Shown here: positions 23,478 through 31,594 of the stretch, one piece after another
How the letters are laid out: the number at the start of each line of letters is the position of its first letter
Numbering within the stretch: position 1 is the stretch's first letter
DNA from: CAVQGZ01 sp964400785
GTDB lineage: Bacteria; Actinomycetota; Actinomycetes; Jiangellales; Jiangellaceae
Direction: 5' to 3'
NCBI GenBank assembly: GCA_964400785.1
Contig: CAYNWB010000006.1
Location: forward strand, 10,714 to 74,713
DNA length: 64,000 bases
Program-made: the position numbers and the translations under genes
The notes under the pieces: model-generated
Told to the model about the DNA's origin: nothing
The model's database searches: none
Seen by the model: the letters and a program-made list of their open reading frames with translations, nothing else

Positions 23478-25748
23478 ATGAGCGAGCCCGCAGCCTCCCA
23501 CCCTCGCCGGTGGCCGCGGGTGCTGGCCATCGTCCTGCTCGTCGCTGCGCTGGTCGCGACCGCAGCAGTGGCTCTTCTGGTCAGCCGCGTGCCCCGGGAC
23601 GACGTGGCAGCCCCGACGCCCGGGCGACTGAGCGTGGACGAGGCAGCGGAGGGCTCCTGGACGGTCGGCACCGTCGAGGTGGAGCTGACGGCGACCGGGC
23701 TTCGCATGTCGGATCGAGCCCGCGACGGGCTGGTCGTGTGGCAGTCACCGGACGAGACTCCGTTCGTGCTCGGCGTGCTGGGCAGCGTCGAGTGGCAGGA
23801 GTACCGCGGCTACTTCTGGCCCGACACCCGCCACGAGTGCGAGCTCGTCGACCAGCAGGTGCGCTCGGCCACCGACGACGGTGGACGGCTGCAGATCTCG
23901 GGCGTCCTGAGCGGCTGCGGGCAGAAGCGTGAGTTCAGCATGGACGTCCGCCCCGGTCCGCGTCGCGGGGACGTCGCCATCGAGGTGCAGGCCCGCAACA
24001 TCGACGCCTTGACGCTGGTCACCGGCCGCACGGCCGACACCGGCGTGCACGGGCTCGGCGAGCAGTTCGCACCCTTCGACCTGTCGGGCCGCCTCGTGCC
24101 CATCGTCATTCGCGAGCAGGGCGTCGGCCGCGGGGAGCAGCCCCTCACGTTTCTCGCTGACGTCACCAACCGAGGTGCCGGCGGCACCCACGAGATGACC
24201 TACGCCGCCTGGCCGAGCTTCGTGACCGGCGACGTGCGGGGCGTGGCTCTCGACCCGGCGGTGCCCGACTCGCACGCCTACGCCGTGGCCGACACACGCG
24301 ACCCCGACTCGGTCGCTCTCACGTCCTGGTCGAACCGGGTCCGGGCCTTGCTCACTGCCGACACCGATCCGCTGGCCCTCATCCAACGCCGGTCCGCATC
24401 GCTGACGCGGCCCGACCTGCCCGACTGGGTGCTCTCTGGTGCGGTGCTGGGTATCCAGGGCGGCACCGACAAGGTGCGCCGGGCTGTCGCCGACCTGCAG
24501 GCACAGGGAGCCGCGCTGTCGGCCGTCTGGATGCAGGACTGGTCGGGAACGCGCAAGGCGCAGCTCGGCGATCGCCTGTGGTGGACGTGGCAGCTCGACG
24601 AGCAGCGCTACCCCGGATGGGACGAGCTCGTCGCCGACCTGGCCGAGCAGGACATCCGTGTGCTGACCTACGTCAACACCTGGCTCGTGGACGCTGCCGA
24701 CAAGGGTGAGCAGTCGCTGCGCAACCTCTATGCCGAGGCTGCCGAGGCCGGCTACCTCGTGCTCGACCCACAGGGCGAGGTCTACCTGCTCGACCAGGGT
24801 GGGTTCTCGGCGGCACTGGTCGACCTGACGAACCCGGACGCCCGTGACTGGTACGCCGACGTGATCGCGACCGACGTCCTGGGTGTCGGCGCGGACGGGT
24901 TCATGGCCGACTTCGGCGAGGGGCTGCCCTTCGACGCCGTGCTGCACGACGGCGACCCTGCGATCGAGCACAACCGTTGGCCGCTGCTGTGGGCACAGAC
25001 CGTGCGTGAGGCCTGCGAGCGCGCCGACAAGCCCGACTGCGTGGCCTGGTTCCGCAGCGGCAGCGCCGGCATGGAGCAGTACGCCCCCCTGTTCTGGAAC
25101 GGCGACCAGATGGTCACCTGGTCGGCCGACGACGGGATGGCCTCGGCGCTGCTCGGCACCTTCAGTGCCGGCGTCTCCGGCTGGCACCTGACCCACTCGG
25201 ACACGGGTGGGTACACCAGCATCAACGCGCTGGTGACCGACTACGTCCGCCCCGAGGAGCTCAACCAGCGGTGGGCCGAGATCGAGGCCTTCGGCGTGAT
25301 GATGCGCACGCACGAGGGCAACCGGCCGGCCGACAACGAGCAGGTCTACGACACCGAGCAGACCCGGGCCGCGTTCGCCCGCATGACCCGGCTGTACCAG
25401 GCGCTGGCCCCCTATCGGGCCGAGGTCGTGGCCGAGGCGATCGACACCGGTGTGCCCGCGCTGCGGCACACGTGGCTGCAGTACCCGGGCACCGAGGCGG
25501 CTGCGTCCGACGCACAGTTCTTCTTCGGCCCGTCGATCCTGGTCGCGCCGGTGCTGGCGCCCGACGAGCAGACCGTCGACGTCGCCCTCCCCCCGGGCGA
25601 CTGGGTGCACCTGCTCACCGGTGAGCAGGTCACGGGTGGGCAGACGATCGAGGTCGACGCCCCCCTGGGCAGCCCGGCAGCCTTCGTCCGAGCAGACGAC
25701 GAGCGCCTGGACGACCTGCTCTCCGCGGTGTCCGAGGCAGGTCTGTAG
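23478..25748 (+). CDS. Glycoside hydrolase family 31 enzyme, sulfoquinovosidase (YihQ)-like, membrane-anchored
   Basis: A GH31 alpha-glycosidase whose motifs follow YihQ, the sulfoquinovosidase that releases sulfoquinovose from plant sulfolipid derivatives: AVWMQDWSGTRK, FMADFGEGLPFD with the nucleophile D478, LFWNGDQMVTWS with the acid/base D543, and HLTHSDTGGYTS. Residues about 16-37 form one hydrophobic N-terminal helix after a short basic head without a lipobox, so it is probably an anchored extracellular enzyme, unlike cytoplasmic E. coli YihQ. 756 aa is longer than YihQ (about 680) mainly through this leader and the C-terminal beta domain. No sulfoquinovose catabolic genes are adjacent. 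A general alpha-glucosidase activity remains possible until the sulfonate-binding residues are checked in a structure model. Confidence 0.82.
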   Translation: MSEPAASHPRRWPRVLAIVLLVAALVATAAVALLVSRVPRDDVAAPTPGRLSVDEAAEGSWTVGTVEVELTATGLRMSDRARDGLVVWQSPDETPFVLGVLGSVEWQEYRGYFWPDTRHECELVDQQVRSATDDGGRLQISGVLSGCGQKREFSMDVRPGPRRGDVAIEVQARNIDALTLVTGRTADTGVHGLGEQFAPFDLSGRLVPIVIREQGVGRGEQPLTFLADVTNRGAGGTHEMTYAAWPSFVTGDVRGVALDPAVPDSHAYAVADTRDPDSVALTSWSNRVRALLTADTDPLALIQRRSASLTRPDLPDWVLSGAVLGIQGGTDKVRRAVADLQAQGAALSAVWMQDWSGTRKAQLGDRLWWTWQLDEQRYPGWDELVADLAEQDIRVLTYVNTWLVDAADKGEQSLRNLYAEAAEAGYLVLDPQGEVYLLDQGGFSAALVDLTNPDARDWYADVIATDVLGVGADGFMADFGEGLPFDAVLHDGDPAIEHNRWPLLWAQTVREACERADKPDCVAWFRSGSAGMEQYAPLFWNGDQMVTWSADDGMASALLGTFSAGVSGWHLTHSDTGGYTSINALVTDYVRPEELNQRWAEIEAFGVMMRTHEGNRPADNEQVYDTEQTRAAFARMTRLYQALAPYRAEVVAEAIDTGVPALRHTWLQYPGTEAAASDAQFFFGPSILVAPVLAPDEQTVDVALPPGDWVHLLTGEQVTGGQTIEVDAPLGSPAAFVRADDERLDDLLSAVSEAGL

Positions 25749-25757
25749 GTTTCGTCC

Positions 25758-26627
25758 GTGGCGCTCGAGCTTCCTCGTCCGGTGGCCTTCGCCCTCGGTG
25801 GCGGCGCCGCCTACGGAGCGGTGCAGATCGGCATGCTGCGTGCCCTGGCCGAGGCCGGCGTGACCCCCGACATCGTGACCGGCACCAGCGTGGGGTCGCT
25901 CAACGGCGCCGTGCTCGCCCATGACCCGGTGGCGGGCGTAGATCGCCTCGCCGACATCTGGCCGGGCATCACGTCGGCTCGCATCTTCCCCGGCGGGTGG
26001 CTCACCAGGCTGCGCACGCTGCAGGCCGCCAAGGCGTGGCTGTCGGACAACTCCGGACTGGTCGACATCATCGACCAGTACCTGCCGGCTGGTGACTTCC
26101 ACGACCTGCGTCTGCCCTTCGGCGCTGTCACCGCCGACTACTCCACGGCGGAGGCCGTCGTGCTCACCCGTGGTCGGCTGCACGACGCGGTGCTGGCCAG
26201 TGCCGCCATCCCGGGCATCTTCCCGCCCGTCCGAGTCGGCTCCCGCCTGCTCGTCGACGGGGGAATCCTGGCGAACGTGCCGATCCGTCAGGCGGTGGAG
26301 ATGGGTGCGGCCAGCGTCGTGGTGCTCGACTGCGGCCTGTGGGGCATGAGCATGAGCACCCCCGCCACCCTGGTCGAGGTGATGCTGCGCGTCTCGGCGA
26401 TCAGCGTCGGGGTACAGCTGGCCAACGACCTGCCCGACGTGGCGGCATCGGTGCCGGTCGTCTACCTGCCCGGAGTGTTCCCGATGTCGACCTCCCCGCT
26501 GGACTTCAGCCACTGGCACCAGCTGTCGACCGGCGGCTACGTCGCCGCGAAGCCGTTCCTGTCGGTGCTGCGCGTCGACGGCCCGGGGCTCTACGGCACG
26601 CCGCCCCTGCACCTGGCCCGACGCTGA
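25758..26627 (+). CDS. Patatin-like phospholipase family protein
   Basis: A serine acyl hydrolase of the patatin/RssA group. The oxyanion motif is FALGGGAAYGAVQIGML, the nucleophile elbow GTSVGSLNG (G-x-S-x-G), and the catalytic Asp is in LVDGGILANVP (D-G-G). 289 aa is typical of bacterial RssA-type proteins. The GTG start lies 9 bases after the GH31 stop, and the next gene begins 3 bases after this one, so GH31-patatin-exporter form one transcript. It probably deacylates phospholipids or lysophospholipids at the cytoplasmic membrane; no signal peptide is present. Confidence 0.9.
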   Translation: MALELPRPVAFALGGGAAYGAVQIGMLRALAEAGVTPDIVTGTSVGSLNGAVLAHDPVAGVDRLADIWPGITSARIFPGGWLTRLRTLQAAKAWLSDNSGLVDIIDQYLPAGDFHDLRLPFGAVTADYSTAEAVVLTRGRLHDAVLASAAIPGIFPPVRVGSRLLVDGGILANVPIRQAVEMGAASVVVLDCGLWGMSMSTPATLVEVMLRVSAISVGVQLANDLPDVAASVPVVYLPGVFPMSTSPLDFSHWHQLSTGGYVAAKPFLSVLRVDGPGLYGTPPLHLARR

Positions 26628-26630
26628 ACG

Positions 26631-27875
26631 ATGGACGAGCCATCGGCGCCGCTGTCGGACGTGTCCCGAGCGGTCGCTGCCCTCGGCACCGCGCTGCTGG
26701 GAGTCGGCGCCAGCAGCTACCGTGTCGAGCGGGCCATGCAGCGGGCCTGCGACGCGTTGGGCTGTGAGCGGGTCACGACGCTGGTGACGCTGCGCACGAT
26801 GGTCGTGACCGTCGAGAGCGACGGTCGGACGGCGACGGAGTCGGCCCAAGCGGCCGCGCTGCACGTCAACGCCGACCGCCTCGACGAGCTCGAGCGGCTC
26901 GTTCGGCACCTGTCCCCTCAGACGACGCCGGCCGAGCTGACCGCCGCGGTCGAGTCGGTCGTCACGCGGCCGGCTCACTACTCGAAGGGCACGGTCACGC
27001 TCGCAGTGGGCCTGGCCTGCGCGGGCTTCGCCGGGCTCAGCGGTGGAGGGATCGTCGAGATGCTCGCCGCCTTCGTGGGCGCGGCCGCGGGCCAGGCGCT
27101 GCGGGGCTGGGCCCTGGGGCGGGGGTTCAACCCGTTCCTCGTCGTGGCCGTCGTCGCTGCGGCGGCGTCGGGCACCTACCTCGCGATGGTGACCCTGCTG
27201 CAGACCGTCGAGGTCGCCAGCCGCAGCAACGAGGCGGGGCTGGTCTCGGCCGTGCTGTTCCTGGTGCCGGGGTTCCCGCTGGTCACCGGCACGCTGGACC
27301 TGCTGCGCAACCATGTCGAGGCGGGCTTGTCTCGGCTGACCTACGCCTCCACGGTGCTGGCGATGGCCGCGCTCGGCCTGCTCGCGGTCACCGCGGTCGG
27401 CGACCCCAGCCCCGCCGGTCCGCGCGTCGACGTGGTCGCCGGCGGGGGCTGGGCGCTCGCCGTCGGGCTCACGGCGCTGAGCGCTGCGGGGTTCGCGGTG
27501 CTGTTCAACCTCGCTCCTCGGCTGCTTGCTCTGACCGGAGTGATCGGCTCGGTCGGCAACGTCGTGCGGCTGGCGCTCGTCGAGAGTGGTGCCACGACGG
27601 CGCTGGCCGCCTTCGTGGGAGCGCTGGTCGTCGGCCTTCTCGTGGCGGCGCTGTCGGGACGTCTGCACTTCTCACGCATCGTCGTGGCCATCCCGGCGGT
27701 GATCCCCATGGTTCCGGGCAGCGCTGCCTACACCGCGCTGCTGGAGCTGTCGCAGGCCAGGATCCTGCCCGCACTGGCCAGCGGCGTGGAGGCAGCCCTG
27801 ATCGTCGGCGGCATCGCCCTCGGGCTCGCCGTCGCACGGATCCTCACCGACCGGGAGTGGGCGTTCGTCTCGTGA
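26631..27875 (+). CDS. Threonine/serine exporter (ThrE family)
   Basis: A 414-aa membrane protein with the ThrE domain arrangement: an N-terminal soluble part (about residues 1-115) rich in R-V-E-R-A and GVGASSYRVERAM, five membrane segments (DUF1212), then a second five-segment half (DUF3815) including IVVAIPAVIPMVPGSAAYTALL. In Corynebacterium ThrE exports threonine and serine with proton exchange. Here it is read together with patatin and followed 9 bases later by a methionine biosynthesis gene, which fits amino acid homeostasis. Confidence 0.88.
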   Translation: MDEPSAPLSDVSRAVAALGTALLGVGASSYRVERAMQRACDALGCERVTTLVTLRTMVVTVESDGRTATESAQAAALHVNADRLDELERLVRHLSPQTTPAELTAAVESVVTRPAHYSKGTVTLAVGLACAGFAGLSGGGIVEMLAAFVGAAAGQALRGWALGRGFNPFLVVAVVAAAASGTYLAMVTLLQTVEVASRSNEAGLVSAVLFLVPGFPLVTGTLDLLRNHVEAGLSRLTYASTVLAMAALGLLAVTAVGDPSPAGPRVDVVAGGGWALAVGLTALSAAGFAVLFNLAPRLLALTGVIGSVGNVVRLALVESGATTALAAFVGALVVGLLVAALSGRLHFSRIVVAIPAVIPMVPGSAAYTALLELSQARILPALASGVEAALIVGGIALGLAVARILTDREWAFVS

Positions 27876-27884
27876 CATCCTTCC

Positions 27885-29063
27885 GTGGTGAACGACTGGG
27901 GACCTGACACCGTCGCCGTCCGGGCCGGGCTGAGCCGGTCCGGCTTCGACGAGACCGCGGAGGCGCTCTACCTGACGTCGGGCTACGTGTACTCCTCGGC
28001 GCAGCAGGCGGCCGACGCGTTCAGCGACGACATCGACCGATTCATGTACTCCCGCTTCGGCAACCCCACGGTCGCGATGTTCGAGGAGAGGATGCGCGCG
28101 ATGGAGGGGGCGCCGGCGGCCTTCGCGACAGCGACAGGCATGGCCGCCGTGTTCACCGCGCTCGGCGCGCTGCTCGGGCAGGGCGACCGCGTCGTGGCCA
28201 GCCGCGAGCTGTTCGGATCCTGCTTCGTGGTGCTCGACGACATCCTGCCGCGCTGGGGTGTGCAGACCGAGTTCGTCCCGGGTGCCGACCTCGACGCCTG
28301 GGAAGACGCCTTGCGCACGCCGGCCCGCGCCGTGTTCTTCGAGTCACCGAGCAACCCCATGCTGTCGCTGGTGGACATGCGGGCGGTGAGCGACCTGGCC
28401 CACCGGGCGGGCGCGACGGTCGTCGTCGACAACGTCTTCGGCACCCCCGTGCTCTCCCGACCGCTGGCCCATGGTGCCGACGTGGTCGTCTACTCCGCCA
28501 CCAAGCACATCGACGGGCAGGGCCGAGCGCTCGCCGGGGTGATCCTGGGGCCGGAGGAGTTCGTGCACGGCCCGGTCAAGCACCTGATGCGCAACACCGG
28601 GCCGTCGCTGTCACCGTTCAACGCCTGGATCATGCTCAAGGGGCTGGAGACGCTGTCGCTGCGCGTGCGCCACGAGGCCGCGTCCGCGCTCGCGCTGGCC
28701 GAGCACCTGCACAGCCATCCACGGGTGCGCCGAGTGCTGTATCCGTGGCTGGCATCCCACCCCCAGCACGACCTGGCCAGGCGCCAGATGCAGGCCGGCG
28801 GCACGATCGTGACGTTCGAGGTGGACGGTGGCACCCGTGAGGCGTTCGCGGTGCTCGACGCCCTGCGGCTGGTCGACATCTCCAACAACCTCGGCGACAC
28901 CAAGTCGCTCGTCACGCACCCGGCGACCACGACGCATCGACGCCTCGGGCCCGCCGGTCGCGCCGAGCAGGGCATCACCGACGGCGTCGTGAGGCTGTCG
29001 GTCGGCCTCGAGGACGTGGCGGACCTGACCCACGACCTCGACCAGGCGCTCGCCGCGCTCTAG
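27885..29063 (+). CDS. metZ: O-succinylhomoserine sulfhydrylase
   Basis: A Cys/Met-metabolism PLP enzyme that makes homocysteine from O-succinylhomoserine (or O-acetylhomoserine) and sulfide. Features include YSRFGNPTVAMFEERM, the PLP lysine in VVYSATKHIDGQGRALAGVI, MRNTGPSLSPFNAWIMLKGLETL and GDTKSLVTHPATTTH. The pattern R-F-G-N-P (rather than R-x-x-N-P-T with a cystathionine-synthase loop) and KHIDGQGR fit MetZ best. 392 aa is normal. Two adjacent GTG codons could be the start. The gene follows the exporter after 9 bases and overlaps the convergent WYL gene by 4 bases. Confidence 0.88.
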   Translation: MVNDWGPDTVAVRAGLSRSGFDETAEALYLTSGYVYSSAQQAADAFSDDIDRFMYSRFGNPTVAMFEERMRAMEGAPAAFATATGMAAVFTALGALLGQGDRVVASRELFGSCFVVLDDILPRWGVQTEFVPGADLDAWEDALRTPARAVFFESPSNPMLSLVDMRAVSDLAHRAGATVVVDNVFGTPVLSRPLAHGADVVVYSATKHIDGQGRALAGVILGPEEFVHGPVKHLMRNTGPSLSPFNAWIMLKGLETLSLRVRHEAASALALAEHLHSHPRVRRVLYPWLASHPQHDLARRQMQAGGTIVTFEVDGGTREAFAVLDALRLVDISNNLGDTKSLVTHPATTTHRRLGPAGRAEQGITDGVVRLSVGLEDVADLTHDLDQALAAL

Positions 29064-30058
29064 GGGCCGGTGCCGAGCTCGGTCAGGCCGTGGTGCTCGA
29101 GAAGACGCCGGGCCGTGGCAGCGCCCGCGTCGGCCAGGCTGGCCGGTGCGACGACGAAGGCGTCCGGCCCGGCGATGGTCATCATCAGCCCGACCCGGTC
29201 GGCGACCGGCGGCAGCACCTCGGCCTCGACCTCGAGGTCGTCGTCCGACCTGACAACCCGCGTCCGCTCGGCGAACCGGCTGACGACCCAGAACCGGTCG
29301 CGGGGCACGACGACGTGCACGGTGGTGAGCGTCCGGGACGCGGCGATGCGCTCCTCGACGTCGTCCGGTCGCTCGAACGGCTGGTCCAGCAGCTCGATCG
29401 CTCGGATGCCGCTGACCAGGAACGTCCGGATGTCGCCGTGCTCGTCCAGGGGCCCGGCGTCGACCTCGAACCCTCGTCGCGTGCTCACCACGCGGTAGGG
29501 CTCGATCACCCGCGAGCCGACCCCGGGGCGCCAGGCCCGCCAGTAGTCGATGCGCACCCTGCGTCGGGCTGCCGCCGCCTCGCGAAGCGTCGCGGCCAGG
29601 TGGCCGCCATACGGGGCGCGGCCGTCGATGCCGGTCAGCAGCGTCTCGGTCAGCCGCTGCACGGCCTGCGCGAGAACCTCGTTGCCGGGCTCGAGGGCAG
29701 CGAGGTCACGTGCCGCGCGGTACAGCGGACCCAGCACGTCGGCCGAGAGGTACTGCAGGCCGAGCTCGTGCAGGGGTGTCGCGCTGGTGAGCCGCACGAC
29801 GACCGCCTCGGTGGAGACGGTCTGCTCGCCGGTGGCCGAGAGGAACTCGATGCCGATGCCCTCGGTGAGCGCCAGGTCGTGGCCGACGGGAACGTCCCGG
29901 TTCATGAAGACCTGGAGGTCGGAGCGAAGGCTCCGCACGCTGAGGCCGATCTCGTCCGAGAGCTGCTCCAGCGACAGCCCCTCGGGGTGGTGCAGCAGGA
30001 TGCCGAACACGCGCGCCAGCCGGTGTACCCGCTCGGCGTACCGCGCCGGGGCCGCCAT
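29060..30058 (-). CDS. WYL-domain transcriptional regulator (PafC-like, second of pair)
   Basis: A 332-aa regulator with an N-terminal winged helix-turn-helix (ARVFGILLHHPEGLSLEQLSDEIGLSVRSLRSDLQVF) and a central WYL domain (RVRIDYWRAWRPGVGSRVIEPYRVVSTRRGFEVDAGPLDEHGDIRTFLVSGI) followed by a C-terminal WCX-type extension. Its ATG overlaps the stop of the upstream WYL gene (ATGA), so the two are coupled, the arrangement of pafB-pafC, whose products activate the LexA-independent DNA damage response in mycobacteria. The proteasome and tat genes that normally flank pafBC are absent here, so paralogous function is possible. Confidence 0.84.
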   Translation of the reverse strand: MAAPARYAERVHRLARVFGILLHHPEGLSLEQLSDEIGLSVRSLRSDLQVFMNRDVPVGHDLALTEGIGIEFLSATGEQTVSTEAVVVRLTSATPLHELGLQYLSADVLGPLYRAARDLAALEPGNEVLAQAVQRLTETLLTGIDGRAPYGGHLAATLREAAAARRRVRIDYWRAWRPGVGSRVIEPYRVVSTRRGFEVDAGPLDEHGDIRTFLVSGIRAIELLDQPFERPDDVEERIAASRTLTTVHVVVPRDRFWVVSRFAERTRVVRSDDDLEVEAEVLPPVADRVGLMMTIAGPDAFVVAPASLADAGAATARRLLEHHGLTELGTGP

Positions 30059-30948
30059 CAGGACGCCTCTCCCGCGACGACGGCCTGCAGCTCGCGGCGA
30101 ACCTCGTCGCGCACGTCGTCCGGACCGAGCAGCAGCACTCGGCTGCCCAGCTCGTAGAGGCGCTGGCGAAAGGCCTGGCGGTGCGTCACCGGGATGGTGA
30201 GCACCACCTCGCTGCCGTGCTGCTCGACGCTCGCCGCCCGCCCGAGCATCGACTCGACGTGGTCTGCGTGCTCGACCGTGGTGCGCACGGTGACGTCGAC
30301 CGCCGGGTCCTTCGCCCACCTGATGGGGTCGAGGTCGGGCCTGGCCGGGCGATCGGGCACCCGGGCGGTGCCGGGAGCGTCGATGGCCAGGTCGCTCATG
30401 CGGGCCACGACGAAGGTCTTGACGACCGCGCTGTCGTCGTCCTGCTCGGCTGTCAGGTACCACCCGCCGGGCTCGGCGTGCAGGGCGTGCGGGTGCACCC
30501 GCCGCGAGCGGCCCTTGTAGGTGAAGCGCAGCAGGCAGTGACCGGCCACCGCACGATGCACCGTGGCCAGCTGCGGCAGCTCGGTGTCGGCCTGCACCGC
30601 GAGGTCGGCGACCGCCGCTGTGGTGTCGTCACCGAGGTCGTCGAACAGGTCGGCCAGCGACGCTGCGGCCGCCGCCCGCAACAGCTCGGCGCGCTGCTGC
30701 GGGGTGAACTCGACCCGTAGCCGGTTGTCGACCGCGGTGAGCCGGTATCGAGCCGGCTCACCCTCGGCGGCGACGTTGGTGATCTGCCACCCCAGGCTCT
30801 CCAGGTGGGCGACGTCGCGGCGCAGCTGGTCACGCCGGTTCTCGGGGGTGGTGCCGCCATAGCGAACCGTGTCGAGCAGCTCATCGATCGAGAGCGTGCG
30901 GCCCGGGGCGCCGGCCAGCATCGACAGCAGCTGGGTCAGCCGCTCCAT
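30058..30948 (-). CDS. WYL-domain transcriptional regulator (PafB-like, first of pair)
   Basis: A regulator with a helix-turn-helix N-terminus (MERLTQLLSMLAGAPGRTLSIDELLDTV) and a WYL domain (CLLRFTYKGRSRRVHPHALHAEPGGWYLTAEQDDD) plus a C-terminal WCX region. The ATG chosen gives 296 aa and coincides with the family's usual M-E-R-L beginning; a GTG 30 bases earlier (30978) is also open. Either start lies inside the 3' end of the phosphatase gene (68 or 98 bases overlap), a strong sign of cotranscription or of an imprecise phosphatase stop. WYL domains bind single-stranded DNA or nucleotides in characterised cases. Confidence 0.82.
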   Translation of the reverse strand: MERLTQLLSMLAGAPGRTLSIDELLDTVRYGGTTPENRRDQLRRDVAHLESLGWQITNVAAEGEPARYRLTAVDNRLRVEFTPQQRAELLRAAAAASLADLFDDLGDDTTAAVADLAVQADTELPQLATVHRAVAGHCLLRFTYKGRSRRVHPHALHAEPGGWYLTAEQDDDSAVVKTFVVARMSDLAIDAPGTARVPDRPARPDLDPIRWAKDPAVDVTVRTTVEHADHVESMLGRAASVEQHGSEVVLTIPVTHRQAFRQRLYELGSRVLLLGPDDVRDEVRRELQAVVAGEAS

Positions 30949-31594
30949 GGGCCCCAGCTGGTCCCGCCCCACCGCCACCGCCCCAGTGTGTCAGCATGGC
31001 GGCTGCCGCCAGCACCCATGCGCTGCCGAGCAGCCACCCGCCCAGCACGTCCGAGCACCAGTGCACCCCGAGGGCCACTCGGCTCCAGCCGACCAGTGCC
31101 ACGACCGTGACCACCACCGCGGCGGCGAGCACCCGTGCGATCCGCGAGTGCAGCACCGTCGCCGTGCCGACGATCAGCACGACGGTGACCCAGGTGACGA
31201 CCGCCGACTGGCTGTGCCCGGACGGGAACGAGGCACCGTCCACGACCGGGCCGACCGGTGGCGGCCGCTCGCGACCGACCGCCAGCTTCACGAGAGAGTT
31301 CAGCAGCGCACTTGCGGCGACCGTGACTGCCGCTGCGACGGCGAGCCCGACCCGTCGACGCAGCGTCAGCACGACCACGACGGCGGCCACGACTCCCAGC
31401 GCGACCCATCCGCTGCCCAACCAGGTGGTCACGGCGGCGACCTGTCTCAGCGCGGGAGTGCTGCGTTCGGCGACACCACCGGCGACGGCCTCGTCCCAGG
31501 CGATGAGCCGGTCCGCGCCGTCCACCACGAGCACGGTCAGCACCCCGAACACGGACAGCAGGGCCACGGCCCCGCTCGCGAGCGCGCGCGTCAT
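30881..31594 (-). CDS. PAP2-family phosphatase (membrane)
   Basis: A phosphatidic-acid-phosphatase/undecaprenyl-pyrophosphatase-type membrane protein of 237 aa with about six hydrophobic segments. The three catalytic motifs are clear: KLAVGRERPPP (K-x6-R-P), FPSGHSQS (P-S-G-H) and SRVALGVHWCSDV (S-R-x5-H-x3-D). The start overlaps the 5-oxoprolinase stop (ATGA). The last 25 residues or so, rich in Gly, Ala, Pro and Arg, are overlapped by the WYL gene in another frame and look non-conserved, so the true functional end is before them. Confidence 0.87.
   Translation of the reverse strand: MTRALASGAVALLSVFGVLTVLVVDGADRLIAWDEAVAGGVAERSTPALRQVAAVTTWLGSGWVALGVVAAVVVVLTLRRRVGLAVAAAVTVAASALLNSLVKLAVGRERPPPVGPVVDGASFPSGHSQSAVVTWVTVVLIVGTATVLHSRIARVLAAAVVVTVVALVGWSRVALGVHWCSDVLGGWLLGSAWVLAAAAMLTHWGGGGGAGPAGAHGAADPAAVDAGRRPGPHALDR

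Noticed and set aside
23745..27668. 1307-codon reverse reading frame
   Set aside because: It runs opposite to GH31, patatin and exporter genes and has a low-complexity Arg/Gly/His/Gln composition with no domain.
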